From NCBI RefSeq assembly GCF_025770785.1, contig NZ_JANZLA010000006.1, positions 212,109 to 276,108 on the forward strand: a stretch of DNA of 64,000 nucleotides, given 5' to 3'. Each line of letters starts with the position of its first letter. Positions within the stretch are counted from its first letter, which is position 1. The notes beneath the pieces are model-generated. The model did not search any database and was not told the DNA's origin. It saw only the letters and a program-made list of their open reading frames with translations. A program made the position numbers and the translations under genes. Below, in pieces: positions 16,702 through 25,854 of the stretch. This DNA comes from Cellulomonas sp. SG140 (GTDB lineage Bacteria; Actinomycetota; Actinomycetes; Actinomycetales; Cellulomonadaceae).

Positions 16702-17685
16702 TCAGGCCTGCCCGTCGAACAGCGACGTGACGGAGCCGTCGTCGAACACCTCGCGGATGGCGCGGGCCAGCAGCGGGGCGATGGACAGCACCGTCAGCTT
16801 GGGGAACTGCACCTCTTCGGCGATCGGCAGGGTGTCGGTGACGACGACCTCACGGGCGCCGCACGCCTCGAGGCGCGCGACGGCCGGGTCGGACAGCACG
16901 CCGTGGGTCGCCGCGACGAGCACGTCCTTGGCACCGGCCTCGAGCACCACGCGCACCGCCTCGGAGATGGTGCCCGCGGTGTCGATCAGGTCGTCGACCA
17001 GCACGCAGCTGCGGCCCTCGACGTCACCGACCACCCGGTTGGCCACGGCCTGGTTGGGCCGGCGGATGTCACGGGTCTTGTGCACGAACGCCAGGGGGCC
17101 GCCGCCGAGCTTGGCCGCCCACTGCTCGGCGACCCGGATGCGCCCGGCGTCCGGCGAGACGACCGTCACGTTCGAGGTGTCCACCCGGGTACGGACGTAC
17201 TCGACCAGGATCGGCATTGCCCACAGGTGGTCCACCGGCCCGTCGAAGAACCCCTGGATCTGCGCGGCGTGCAGGTCGACGCTCATGATCCGGTCGGCGC
17301 CGGCCGTCTTGAACAGGTCCGCCATCAGGCGGGCGGAGATCGGCTCGCGGCCGCGGTGCTTCTTGTCCTGCCGGGCGTAGCCGTAGAACGGCGCGACGAC
17401 GGTGACGGTCTTGGCCGAGGCGCGCTTGAGCGCGTCGACCATGAGCAGCTGCTCCATGATCCAGGTGTTCACCGGACGGGTGTGGGACTGCAGGACGAAC
17501 GCGTCCGCACCCCGGACCGACTCGCCGAACCGCGTGTAGATCTCGCCGTTGGCGAAGTCGTAGGCGGTGGTGGGCACCAGCTCGACGCCCAGGTGCTGCG
17601 CCACGTCGGTCGCGAGCTCGGGGTGAGCACGGCCCGAGACCAGCACGAGTCGCTTCTCACCGTCCGTGGTGATGATGCCGGTCAT
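16702..17685 (-). CDS. prs: Ribose-phosphate pyrophosphokinase
   Basis: This 327-residue PRPP synthetase makes 5-phosphoribosyl diphosphate from ribose 5-phosphate and ATP for nucleotide, His and Trp synthesis. Visible motifs are DFANGEIYTRF, the flexible-loop region YGYARQDKKHRGREP, the metal/ribose site VDLHAAQIQGFFD, and the PRPP loop CVLVDDLIDTAGTI. The ATG at 17685 overlaps the glmU stop (ATGA), so it is translationally coupled to glmU, the usual actinobacterial arrangement. Confidence 0.97.
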   Translation of the reverse strand: MTGIITTDGEKRLVLVSGRAHPELATDVAQHLGVELVPTTAYDFANGEIYTRFGESVRGADAFVLQSHTRPVNTWIMEQLLMVDALKRASAKTVTVVAPFYGYARQDKKHRGREPISARLMADLFKTAGADRIMSVDLHAAQIQGFFDGPVDHLWAMPILVEYVRTRVDTSNVTVVSPDAGRIRVAEQWAAKLGGGPLAFVHKTRDIRRPNQAVANRVVGDVEGRSCVLVDDLIDTAGTISEAVRVVLEAGAKDVLVAATHGVLSDPAVARLEACGAREVVVTDTLPIAEEVQFPKLTVLSIAPLLARAIREVFDDGSVTSLFDGQA

Positions 17686-19202
17686 CGGGCGGTGTCCTTG
17701 TCCTCGGGTGCAGCGGCGGGGTCGGCGGCGGGGGCATCGGGGTCGACGGGGTCGTCGGGCGGGCGGAGGCCGCGAGCGCGGGCAGCGGCCTCGGCTGCAG
17801 CCGAGTCGGGCCGGGTGCGCTGCACCCAGTTCTCCACCGTGCGCTGGCTGGTGGCGTTCACGGCCAGCGCGCCGGGAGGCACGTCGCGGCGGACGACCGT
17901 GCCGGCGCCCGTGAACGCGCCGTCGCCGACGGTGACCGGTGCGACCAGCATCGTGTCGGCGCCGATGCGCACGTGCGAGCCGATCGTGGTGCGGTGCTTC
18001 GTCGTGCCGTCGTAGTTGGCCGTGACCGAGGCCGCGCCGATGTTGGTGTGGTCGCCGATCTGCGCGTCGCCGATGTACGACAGGTGCGGCACCTTGGACC
18101 CCGTGCCGATCACCGCGTTCTTGGTCTCGACGAACGCGCCGATCTTGCCGCCCTCGCCGAGCACGGTGCCGGGACGCAGGTAGGAGAAGGGGCCGACGGT
18201 CGCGCCGGCGGCGATCACCGCGAGCGAGCCGTGGGACCGGACGACCGACGCGCCGGGGCCGACCTCGACGTCCGTCAGCGTGGTGTCCGGGCCGATGGTC
18301 GCGCCCGTCGCCACCGTGGTGGCGCCGAACAGCTGGGTGCCGGGCAGCAGCGTGACGTCCTGGGCCAGGTCGACGTCCACGTCGACCCAGGTGGTGGCCG
18401 GGTCGACCACCGTGACGCCGGACCGCATCCAGTCCTCGAGGATGCGGCGGTTCAGCTCCGCCCGGAGCACGGCCAGCTGCACGCGGTCGTTGACGCCCTC
18501 CACCGAGAGGGTGTCGTCCGTGCGCAGGGCCCGCACCCGGCCGCCGTCGCCACGGGCGATGGCCAGGACGTCCGTCAGGTACACCTCGCCGGCCGCGTTG
18601 TCCCGGCCGAGCCGGGTCAGCGCCGAGCGCAGCACCGCCGCGTCGAACACGTAGGTGGAGGTGTTGATCTCGCGGATCTCGCGCTGCTGGTCGTCGGCGT
18701 CCTTCTCCTCGACGACGCCCGCGACGTCACCGGTGCCCGGCTCGCGCAGCACGCGCCCGTAGCCCGTCGGGTCCGCCACCTCGGTGGTGAGCACCGTCAC
18801 CGCGTCGGCGTCCTCGTGGTGCGCCAGCAGCAGCTGCTGCAGCGTGCCGGTGTCCAGCAACGGCACGTCGCCCGCCATCACCACGATCGAGCCGTCCACC
18901 TGCCGGGCCGCGTCGAGCGCCGCGAGCGCCACCTGGACCGCGCGGCCCGTGCCGGGGATCTCGTCCTGGTCGGCCACCAGCGCCTCGGGGTCGATCTGGG
19001 CGAGGTGCTCGACGACCGCCTCCCGCCCGTGCCGGACGACCACCACGACGCGCTCCGGCTCCAGCGCACGGGCGGTGGTCACCGCGTGACCGAGCATGGA
19101 GCGGCCGGCCAACGTGTGCAGCACCTTGGGGACGGCCGAGCGCATCCGGGTGCCCTCCCCCGCTGCGAGGACGACGACGGCTGCGGGGCGGGGGATCGTC
19201 AC
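17682..19202 (-). CDS. glmU: Bifunctional UDP-GlcNAc pyrophosphorylase/GlcN-1-P acetyltransferase
   Basis: GlmU makes UDP-GlcNAc for peptidoglycan and surface glycans. The N-terminal uridyltransferase domain carries LAAGEGTRM at residues 12-20 and VVMAGDVPLLD. The C-terminal left-handed beta-helix holds GPFSYLRPGTVLGEGGKIG, NYDGTTKHRT and GAGTVVRRDVPPG. An acidic, proline-rich tail of about 45 residues follows the helix, as in other actinobacteria. I chose GTG 19202 (506 residues), with AGGAG ten bases upstream, because the fold begins four residues later. The 158-bp gap upstream (19203-19360) likely holds the promoter. Confidence 0.96.
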   Translation of the reverse strand: MTIPRPAAVVVLAAGEGTRMRSAVPKVLHTLAGRSMLGHAVTTARALEPERVVVVVRHGREAVVEHLAQIDPEALVADQDEIPGTGRAVQVALAALDAARQVDGSIVVMAGDVPLLDTGTLQQLLLAHHEDADAVTVLTTEVADPTGYGRVLREPGTGDVAGVVEEKDADDQQREIREINTSTYVFDAAVLRSALTRLGRDNAAGEVYLTDVLAIARGDGGRVRALRTDDTLSVEGVNDRVQLAVLRAELNRRILEDWMRSGVTVVDPATTWVDVDVDLAQDVTLLPGTQLFGATTVATGATIGPDTTLTDVEVGPGASVVRSHGSLAVIAAGATVGPFSYLRPGTVLGEGGKIGAFVETKNAVIGTGSKVPHLSYIGDAQIGDHTNIGAASVTANYDGTTKHRTTIGSHVRIGADTMLVAPVTVGDGAFTGAGTVVRRDVPPGALAVNATSQRTVENWVQRTRPDSAAAEAAARARGLRPPDDPVDPDAPAADPAAAPEDKDTAR

Positions 19203-19360
19203 CTTCAGGGTGCTCCTCGCGGGCTTCTGCGGGATTCTGCCGGGCACGACGCGCGCCGGGCGGGCGGACCGTGCACCCGAGTCTACCGCCGCGGCACCGG
19301 CCGACCGGCCGTCTCGGACGGGTGCGGACCTCGTCGGACGCTCACCCCAGGGGCGACCGA

Positions 19361-20731
19361 TCAGCCGATGACCACGATGTCCGAGCCGTCCTGGGCCAGC
19401 GCGAGGAGCAGCCCGTCGAACCCGAGGAGCCGCTGGTGGCCGGCCGGCAGGGGCGCACGCCACAGCACGGCACCCGTCCGCAGGTCGAGCGCCGCCACGT
19501 CCGTGCCGAGCGCGACGACCAGCACCCGGCCGTCCGTGACCGGCGGCAGCTGCTGGACCGGAAGGGCGGCCTGCCAGCGCACCGTCCCCGTCGACCCGTC
19601 GACCGCCGTCACACCCCCGTCCCGGGTGACGTACACGACGCCGCCCAGCACCAGGACGCCCGCCGGGGAGGCTCCCGGCAGCTGCCACAGCTGCCGGCCG
19701 GTCGAGCCGAAGGCCCGCAGCACGCCGCTCCGCAGGAGCGTGAGGCCGGGCAGGCTGCCGTCGTCGGACGCGATGCCCACCGGCTCGCCGTCGAGGCGCA
19801 GGTCGCGGTCGGGACCGACGACGAGCGTGCCCGCCGCGTCGGGCAGCACCAGCCGGCCGTCCGCCAGGGGCTGCGCACCCGCGTAGCCGCGCAGGTCGAC
19901 GGAGCGGCGGACCTTCCCGTCGGCCCCGAGCAGGTCCAGGGCCGTGTCACCGGCGACCGCCACCAGGTCCCCGACCCGCACCACGCCGTGGCCGGTGCCG
20001 TCCTGCAGGACCGACGGCGCCGTGCGCCACCGCTCGGCGCCCGAGCTCGCGTCCACGCCCACCACCTGGTGCCGCGCGGAGGACACCAGGACCGCCAGCC
20101 CGCCGTGCAGGACGACACCGAGGTGCGAGAGGTCGGCGGCGACCGCATGGCTGGCCCGGACGGAGCCGTCGCGCGGGTCGACCACGACCAGATGGGCCTG
20201 CGTCGCCTGCGAGGTGCTGACCGAGGGCCCCGAGCTCATCACGACGGCGTCGGTGAGCAGGCACACGATGCGGGACGCGTCGTCCGGGACACGCTCGCAG
20301 GACCCCGTCGGCCGGAGCGCACCCCCCTTGGCGGTCCGGGCGGTGTCCGGTCCGATCACCGACCTGGTCCAGCGCGCGTGGCCGTCACGGCCGTCGAGCT
20401 CGACGACCCCGATGGAGCCGTCCGTCGCGAGGACGGGGCCGACGACCGTCCCGCGCCAGGCGACGCCCTGGCTGACCGACACGAACCGCGACGCGTCGAG
20501 CGACCAACGGACCGTCAGCGAACGGTCGACCGGCGCCACCACCTGCGTGCGGTCGGAGAGGCGGTCCCAGCCGGCTCGCGCCCAGGCGTCCGCGGCCCAC
20601 TGGCCGGCGACCAGTGCGAGGACGACCGCGGCGGCGCCTGCGAGCAGCCAGAGCCGGGTGCGGCCCGAGGGCGGCCGGTGCCGCGGACCTGGCGTCGGCG
20701 CAGGCTCGTCGTCGAGCTCGATGGGCACCAT
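19361..20731 (-). CDS. Membrane-anchored PQQ-like beta-propeller protein
   Basis: This ~456-residue protein has one N-terminal transmembrane segment (WLLAGAAAVVLALVAGQW, ~residues 28-45) and an extracytoplasmic domain of repeated blades of the PQQ-binding-like type, each with DGSTGTVRWQAAL- or DLRTGAVLWRAPL-like motifs. Such domains are scaffold or sensor modules in actinobacteria; no enzymatic residues are recognised. The start is uncertain: ATG 20731 fits the anchor best, with GTG 20773 as an alternative, and neither has a good ribosome site. Function unknown. Confidence 0.8.
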   Translation of the reverse strand: MVPIELDDEPAPTPGPRHRPPSGRTRLWLLAGAAAVVLALVAGQWAADAWARAGWDRLSDRTQVVAPVDRSLTVRWSLDASRFVSVSQGVAWRGTVVGPVLATDGSIGVVELDGRDGHARWTRSVIGPDTARTAKGGALRPTGSCERVPDDASRIVCLLTDAVVMSSGPSVSTSQATQAHLVVVDPRDGSVRASHAVAADLSHLGVVLHGGLAVLVSSARHQVVGVDASSGAERWRTAPSVLQDGTGHGVVRVGDLVAVAGDTALDLLGADGKVRRSVDLRGYAGAQPLADGRLVLPDAAGTLVVGPDRDLRLDGEPVGIASDDGSLPGLTLLRSGVLRAFGSTGRQLWQLPGASPAGVLVLGGVVYVTRDGGVTAVDGSTGTVRWQAALPVQQLPPVTDGRVLVVALGTDVAALDLRTGAVLWRAPLPAGHQRLLGFDGLLLALAQDGSDIVVIG

Positions 20732-20817
20732 CGCGGAGGGCACCAGCCGACGGTAACCAGCGGGATGCGCCACCGGGTGCCGATCGACGTGCGCGGGGTC
20801 CGTGGAGACGCACTGGC

Positions 20818-21699
20818 ATGATCGGCGCCGTGGCGGCGAACGGCGGGCTGGTGGTCGTCTCGCCGCACCTGGACGACGCCGTCCTGTCCCTGGGCGCGCA
20901 CCTCGCGGCGCGGGTCGCCGCCGGGGAGCACGTGGAGGTCTGGACGGCGTTCACGCAGGCCCCGGCGGCCGGTCAGGTGCCCCGTGGGCTGCGGCGGTTC
21001 GCCGACTACACCGCCCGGCTGGCGGAGGACGACCACGCGCTGGGTGTGCTCGGAGCGGGAGGTCGGCGGTTCGACCTGCCGGAGCGGGTGTGGCGGATGC
21101 CGCGGGCGCGCGGTCTGCGCGCCGCCTTCCGGACACCTGCCGACTCCTCCGGGTTCGAGCAGCTGGGCCACCTGGAGGACCTGGTCGCCGAGGCGCTCGC
21201 CCGTCCGGGGGTGCGCGTGCTGGCGCCGCTCGGGATCGGCCACCACGTCGACCACGTCGAGGTCGCGGTGGCGGCCCTCACCGCCGCCCTGCGCCTGCAG
21301 GCGACCGACCGGGTCGGCTTCTACGAGGACTTCTACGCGCTGGGCAACGGCGCGCGTCACCGGCACCCGGTCACCCGCGCGCACGCCGGTTCGCCGTGGC
21401 GCCGGCTGCGCGAGGCACCCGGGTGGGCGGGTCCGGCGGAGGGCGTGGTGCTCGCCGGGACCGCCGCGATCGGCGTCGGCCCGTCGCTCGACGTGTACGT
21501 GCGGGGGTGGACGTCGCTGGACTGGCAGTGCACGGTGCACCCGGTGGACCGCTGGTCGCAGGACCGCCAGCTGGCAGCGGTGGCGGAGTACCGCAGCCAG
21601 ACGCCGGCCCTGGGCGGGATGCGCCAGCTGGGGCCGATGCTGCGCCGCGCGCACCGGCTGCGCGGCGGTGACGTCATCTGGTCGGTACGGCCTCGCTGA
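20818..21699 (+). CDS. PIG-L/LmbE-family deacetylase
   Basis: This 293-residue zinc-dependent N-deacetylase-like protein has the first metal motif SPHLDDAVLSLG (PHxDD) and the later GIGHHVDHVEVAV (HxxDH) that complete the family zinc site. PIG-L enzymes remove acetyl groups from GlcNAc-containing glycolipids or thiols. It differs from MshB, which opens AHPDDE. It converges on the glycosyltransferase at 21674, the two reading frames overlapping by 26 bp, which suggests a co-acquired or functionally linked glycan pair. The substrate is unknown. Confidence 0.85.
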   Translation: MIGAVAANGGLVVVSPHLDDAVLSLGAHLAARVAAGEHVEVWTAFTQAPAAGQVPRGLRRFADYTARLAEDDHALGVLGAGGRRFDLPERVWRMPRARGLRAAFRTPADSSGFEQLGHLEDLVAEALARPGVRVLAPLGIGHHVDHVEVAVAALTAALRLQATDRVGFYEDFYALGNGARHRHPVTRAHAGSPWRRLREAPGWAGPAEGVVLAGTAAIGVGPSLDVYVRGWTSLDWQCTVHPVDRWSQDRQLAAVAEYRSQTPALGGMRQLGPMLRRAHRLRGGDVIWSVRPR

Positions 21700-23026
21700 C
21701 GGCGTCGACCGGAGGCCGCGCGGCCGCCGGGACGGTGCCGTCCCAGAGGTCCGCCGCCCCGAGGGTCACCGCGCCGTCCCAGCCGTCCGACGCGTCGGCG
21801 GGGCCTCGGGCGGCGCGGCGGATCACGTCGGCCAGCCGAGCGCACTGCTGACCCTCCCCGAGCTGCCGCGCACGCAGCTGCGCCGCGGCACCCAGGCGCT
21901 CGCGCAGCGCCCGGTCCCCCAACGTGCCCAGAGCCTGCGCGTAGGACGCCGGGTCGGGCGGCACGACGAGGGCCGACACACCGTCCTCGACGACGCCGTT
22001 CGCGGTGTCGGACACCAGCAGCGCCAGCCGCTCGTGGGCGGCCTCGTTGAGCACGTACGCCTGCGTGTCCACCACCGAGGGGAAGGCGAACACGTCGGCG
22101 TCGGCGTAGACACCCCCGAGCTCGCCGCGCGGGTACGGACCGATCACCGTGACCCGGTCGGCGATGCCGAGCCGCGCGGCCTCCACGGCCAGCCGCTCGC
22201 GCAGCGGCCCTCCGCCGACGAGCGCGAGGTGCACGTCGACGCCCTGGTCGACCGCTCGCCGCACGGCGTGCAGCAGCACCGGCAGGTTCTTCTCCGGGGC
22301 GAACCGCCCGACGTACAGCATCCGCAGGGCACCGGGACGCCAGACGAGCTCGGCGGGCACGGGGGCGGCGGGCAGCCGGTCGATCCCCGTCGGCAGGACC
22401 GTGACGCGGGCGTCGGGGCAGAGCGCCCCGTAGGTGGGCAGTCCCTTGCGGGACAGCAGCACCACCTCCCGCGCATCGGCGTGCAGCGCGGCGGTCGTGC
22501 GGTCCACCAGCCGGCCGGCCCGACGGTCGGGCTGGTCACCCGTCGCCGTCGGACGCCGCAGGAACGCCCGGCGGGCACGTGCGGACACGGTCAGCAGCAG
22601 CAGCGGCTTGACGCCTCCGGACCAGACCGCGCGCAGGGGGTTGTAGTAGGCCGTCGCGCCGGTGGTGTCCGTGGACACGACCATCACCAGGGGGATCGAG
22701 TAGAACGCCGCCAGGATGATCCCCAGCACGCCGACCCGGCCGAGGGTCGAGACCACGACGACGTCCGGACGGTCCTTGCGCGCCCGGAGCAGCTCGCCGA
22801 GCACCGAGTACCGCGCGTGGTGGTCGCCGGGGTACCCGACGTCGTGCAGGGAGCGGAAGATCACCTGCTCGTCGTCGCGCCGGTGACCCCCGATGCCGCC
22901 CGCCGGGGCGAACGTCCGGGGCTCGAGCCCCAGCAGCCGCAGCTCGCGCTGCCAGGACTCCACCATGTACGACGGACCGGCCGCCTGCCCGAGCGGCAGG
23001 TCGGCGAAGACCCACACCCTGACCAC
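21674..23026 (-). CDS. GT4-like glycosyltransferase
   Basis: This GT-B glycosyltransferase (450 residues from GTG 23026; an ATG at 23131 would add 35 Arg-rich residues) begins VVRVWVFADLPLGQAAGPS. The second domain carries LYVGRFAPEKNLPVLLHAV and LALVGGGPLRER, typical of GT4. In the donor-binding stretch the usual first Glu is replaced (VVDTQAYVLNEAAHE). It overlaps the PIG-L gene tail to tail. The upstream spacer holds two GGGTGA boxes like those in front of the other polysaccharide genes. A role in glycolipid or exopolysaccharide synthesis is inferred. Confidence 0.82.
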   Translation of the reverse strand: MVRVWVFADLPLGQAAGPSYMVESWQRELRLLGLEPRTFAPAGGIGGHRRDDEQVIFRSLHDVGYPGDHHARYSVLGELLRARKDRPDVVVVSTLGRVGVLGIILAAFYSIPLVMVVSTDTTGATAYYNPLRAVWSGGVKPLLLLTVSARARRAFLRRPTATGDQPDRRAGRLVDRTTAALHADAREVVLLSRKGLPTYGALCPDARVTVLPTGIDRLPAAPVPAELVWRPGALRMLYVGRFAPEKNLPVLLHAVRRAVDQGVDVHLALVGGGPLRERLAVEAARLGIADRVTVIGPYPRGELGGVYADADVFAFPSVVDTQAYVLNEAAHERLALLVSDTANGVVEDGVSALVVPPDPASYAQALGTLGDRALRERLGAAAQLRARQLGEGQQCARLADVIRRAARGPADASDGWDGAVTLGAADLWDGTVPAAARPPVDAVSEAVPTR

Positions 23027-23235
23027 GTCCGTGAACCGCCCCTCGTGCCCTCGATGGTGTCGCACCGGCCATGCCACTCGGAACCGGGACGAGTATCGGG
23101 CACGGGGCTGGGTCCTGGTGCCGAACGCCATGCCGACATCGTGGCGGTGCCGGTGTGCGGAGGACCATCGGGTTCTCCCCCCATCGGACCCTGAGGTTCA
23201 CCCGCAGGAACGGGGGCTCACCCCGGGCACCGCTA

Positions 23236-23340
23236 CGCTTCCGCACGACACACGGGAGCCCCGGCAGGGGCTGAGAGGTAGCCGACGCCGCTACGACCGT
23301 CGAACCTGATCCCGGGTCATGCCGGCGGAGGAAGTGGGAC
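23236..23340 (+). ncRNA. TPP riboswitch (THI element)
   Basis: The leader contains the conserved THI-box pieces in order: CACGGGAGCC (23251-23260), GGGGCTGAGAGG (from 23267), GACCGTCGAACCTGATC (from 23295) and CCGGGTCATGCCGGCGGAGG (23312-23331). These are the hallmark GCUGAGA and ACCUGAUC signatures of the thiamine pyrophosphate aptamer. CTTCC (23238-23242) can pair with GGAAG (23330-23334) as the closing P1 stem, which would hide the GGAGGAAG ribosome site of the downstream transporter. Translational repression by TPP is therefore likely. Confidence 0.93.
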
Positions 23341-23342
23341 TG

Positions 23343-24647
23343 ATGGCATCTGCCCGTCCAGCCGTGGACAGCGACGCACGTCTCGAGTGGTCGGCCCCGG
23401 CCGACGGCGGCCGGCGTGCGGTGCGCGGGGGCGCGCTCGGCAACTACGTCGACCAGTTCGACATCATGCTGCCGGTCGTCACCATGACGCCGGTCGCGGA
23501 CCAGGTGTTCGGTGCGCAGCACGTGGTCGCGGCGACCGGGTGGGTGTTCGTCGCGACGCTGCTCGGCCGGCCGCTCGGCGCCGTGGTGCTCGGCCCGCTC
23601 GCCGACCGCCTCGGCCGCACGGCGACCACCCAGGTGGCGCTCGCCGGCATCGCGCTGACCACGGCGCTGGTCGCCGTCGTGCCGGACCACCGCGTGCTCG
23701 GCGCGGGCACGATCGCCCTGGTCGTGCTGCTGCGGTTCCTCGGCGGCGTGTTCGTCGGGGGCGAGTACTCGGCGGCGATCCCGCTGGCGATGGAGTGGAG
23801 CGCACCGCGCCGCCGGGGTGCCCTGAGCGGGCTGGTGATGGCGATGTCGCCGTGGGCCAACGCCACCATCTCGGCGGTGGTGCTGCTGCTCACCTCGGTG
23901 CTGCCCCACGGGGCGTACGCCGCCTGGGGCTGGCGCGTGCCCTTCGTCGTCGGCGCCGTGCTGGCCGGCGCGCTCTGCCTCTACTACCGGTCACTGGTGC
24001 CCGAGTCCGACTCCTGGCGGGCGGCGGCGCCCCGCACCCGGCCGCTGCGCGAGGTCCTGGTGGGCAGCCACCGTCGCGCGCTGTGGCAGGTGTTCGTGCT
24101 GATGAGCGGGCTGTGGCTGCTGACCCAGATGGCGGTGCCGACCCTGACCGCCCAGCTGCGGGCCGGCGGGCACCTCGACGCGCGCCAGCTGTCGTTCACC
24201 CTGCTGGTGGCGACGGCGGGTTCGGCCGTCGCGATGCACCTCGCGGGCGACGCCTCGACGCGGCTGGGGCGCCGACGCTTCTTCCTCGGCTTCGCCGCCG
24301 TCGTGGTGGTCGCCGCGCCGCTGACCTGGGCCGGCGTGCTCGCCGCCCGGGGGCTGGTGGCCGTCGCCGTGCTGGGCCTGGTGCTGCAGGTGGTGACCGT
24401 GACCGGGTACGCCCCGGTCGGCGCCTACCTCGCCGAGCGGTTCCCCGCCGGCGTGCGGGCCAGCGGGTACGGCGTGGGGTACAGCCTCTCGCTGGTGGTG
24501 CCGGCCCTCTACCCGCTGTGGTTGCCCGTGCTGCAACGCACGGTCGGGGGCGCCGCCGTGCCCGCCGTTCTGGTGCTCGGCGGGCTGCTGCTGGGCGCCG
24601 CCGCGTGGTGGGGCCCGGAGCCGGACGTCGACGCGCCGCTGGCCTGA
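23343..24647 (+). CDS. MFS (metabolite:H+ symporter type) transporter under TPP control
   Basis: This ~434-residue twelve-helix major facilitator resembles the metabolite:H+ symporter branch (KgtP/ShiA-like): GALGNYVDQFDIMLPVV in helix 1, GPLADRLGRTATTQ in loop 2-3, and GEYSAAIPLAMEWSAPRRRG in helix 5. The ATG at 23343 lies 11 bases after GGAGG, within the reach of the TPP riboswitch. By regulation it is a candidate importer of thiamine or a thiamine precursor; the family itself usually moves organic acids, so the substrate is inferred from the riboswitch alone. Confidence 0.88.
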   Translation: MASARPAVDSDARLEWSAPADGGRRAVRGGALGNYVDQFDIMLPVVTMTPVADQVFGAQHVVAATGWVFVATLLGRPLGAVVLGPLADRLGRTATTQVALAGIALTTALVAVVPDHRVLGAGTIALVVLLRFLGGVFVGGEYSAAIPLAMEWSAPRRRGALSGLVMAMSPWANATISAVVLLLTSVLPHGAYAAWGWRVPFVVGAVLAGALCLYYRSLVPESDSWRAAAPRTRPLREVLVGSHRRALWQVFVLMSGLWLLTQMAVPTLTAQLRAGGHLDARQLSFTLLVATAGSAVAMHLAGDASTRLGRRRFFLGFAAVVVVAAPLTWAGVLAARGLVAVAVLGLVLQVVTVTGYAPVGAYLAERFPAGVRASGYGVGYSLSLVVPALYPLWLPVLQRTVGGAAVPAVLVLGGLLLGAAAWWGPEPDVDAPLA

Positions 24648-24660
24648 ACGTCCGGCGGGG

Positions 24661-25851
24661 CTACCGCCGGGTCGACCGGACGGCGTCCCGCGCCTCCACG
24701 AACGCCTGCACGCACGTGGCGATGTCCTCCGGCGAGTGCGCGGCGGAGATCTGCACGCGGATCCGGGACCTGCCCATCGGCACCACCGGGTAGGAGAACG
24801 GGATCACGTACACGCCTCGCTCCAGGAGCGCGTCCGCGATGGCGACCGCCTCGTGGGCGTCCGGGAACATCACCGGGATGATGGCGTGCTCGCCCGGCAG
24901 CAGGTCGAACCCGGCGGCCTCCATCCGGTTCCGGAAGTCCGCCGCGTTGGCCCACAGCCGCGCGCGCTGGTCCGCACCGTCCGCCACCAGGTCCAGCGCG
25001 ACCAGCGACGCGGCGACCACCGACGGCGGCACCGCGTTGGAGAACAGGTACGGCCGCGCCCGCTGCCGCAGCAGCTCCACGATCTCGGCGCGCGCGCTGA
25101 TGTACCCGCCGGAGGCGCCGCCGAGCGCCTTGCCGAGCGTGCCTGAGACGATGTCGACCCGGTCCTGCACGCCGAACAGCTCCGGGGTGCCCGCGCCGGA
25201 GGGGCCGACGAAGCCGACGGCGTGCGAGTCGTCGACCATGACCAGCGCGTCGTACCGCTCGGCGAGGTCGCAGATGGCGTCGAGGGGCGCGAGGTAGCCG
25301 TCCATGGAGAACACGCCGTCCGTGACGACGAGGCGCCGGCGCGCGCCGCTCGCGGCCTGCAGCTGCGCCTCGAGGTCGGCCATGTCGCGGTTGCGGTACC
25401 GCAGGCGCTGCGCCTTGCACAGCCGGATGCCGTCGATGATCGACGCGTGGTTGAGCTCGTCGGAGATCACCGCGTCCTGCTCGCCGAGCAGCACCTCGAA
25501 CACCCCGCCGTTGGCGTCGAAGCACGACGGGAAGAGGATCGTCGCCTCGGTGCTCAGGAAGTCGGAGATCTTCTGCTCCAGCGCGACGTGCTGGGTCTGC
25601 GTGCCGCAGATGAAGCGCACGCTCGCCATCCCGAAGCCCCACTCGTCGAGCGCGGCCTTCGCGGCATCGACCAGGCGGGGGTGGTCCGCGAACCCGAGGT
25701 AGTTGTTCGCGCAGAAGTTCAGGACGTCGCTGCCGGCCGAGCGCACGTGCGCCGCCTGCGGTGAGGCGAGCTGGCGCTCCGTCTTGTAGAGGCCTGCCTC
25801 CCTGATCTCCGCCAGGGTGTCCTCGAGCTGGCCGCGAACGCTGGAGTACAT
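24661..25851 (-). CDS. kbl: Glycine C-acetyltransferase (2-amino-3-ketobutyrate CoA ligase)
   Basis: This 396-residue PLP enzyme of the alpha-oxoamine synthase family cleaves 2-amino-3-ketobutyrate with CoA to glycine and acetyl-CoA. It has [29 protein letters not shown] and the PLP lysine K241 in [14 protein letters not shown], and it ends in [14 protein letters not shown]. Start ATG 25851 lies three bases after the tdh stop, so the two form the threonine-degradation operon tdh-kbl. Confidence 0.95.
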   Translation of the reverse strand: MYSSVRGQLEDTLAEIREAGLYKTERQLASPQAAHVRSAGSDVLNFCANNYLGFADHPRLVDAAKAALDEWGFGMASVRFICGTQTQHVALEQKISDFLSTEATILFPSCFDANGGVFEVLLGEQDAVISDELNHASIIDGIRLCKAQRLRYRNRDMADLEAQLQAASGARRRLVVTDGVFSMDGYLAPLDAICDLAERYDALVMVDDSHAVGFVGPSGAGTPELFGVQDRVDIVSGTLGKALGGASGGYISARAEIVELLRQRARPYLFSNAVPPSVVAASLVALDLVADGADQRARLWANAADFRNRMEAAGFDLLPGEHAIIPVMFPDAHEAVAIADALLERGVYVIPFSYPVVPMGRSRIRVQISAAHSPEDIATCVQAFVEARDAVRSTRR

Positions 25852-25854
25852 GGT

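Noticed and set aside
20818..23026. Mycothiol biosynthesis genes mshA/mshB
   Set aside because: The deacetylase lacks the MshB AHPDDE pattern, and the glycosyltransferase shows no MshA-specific features.
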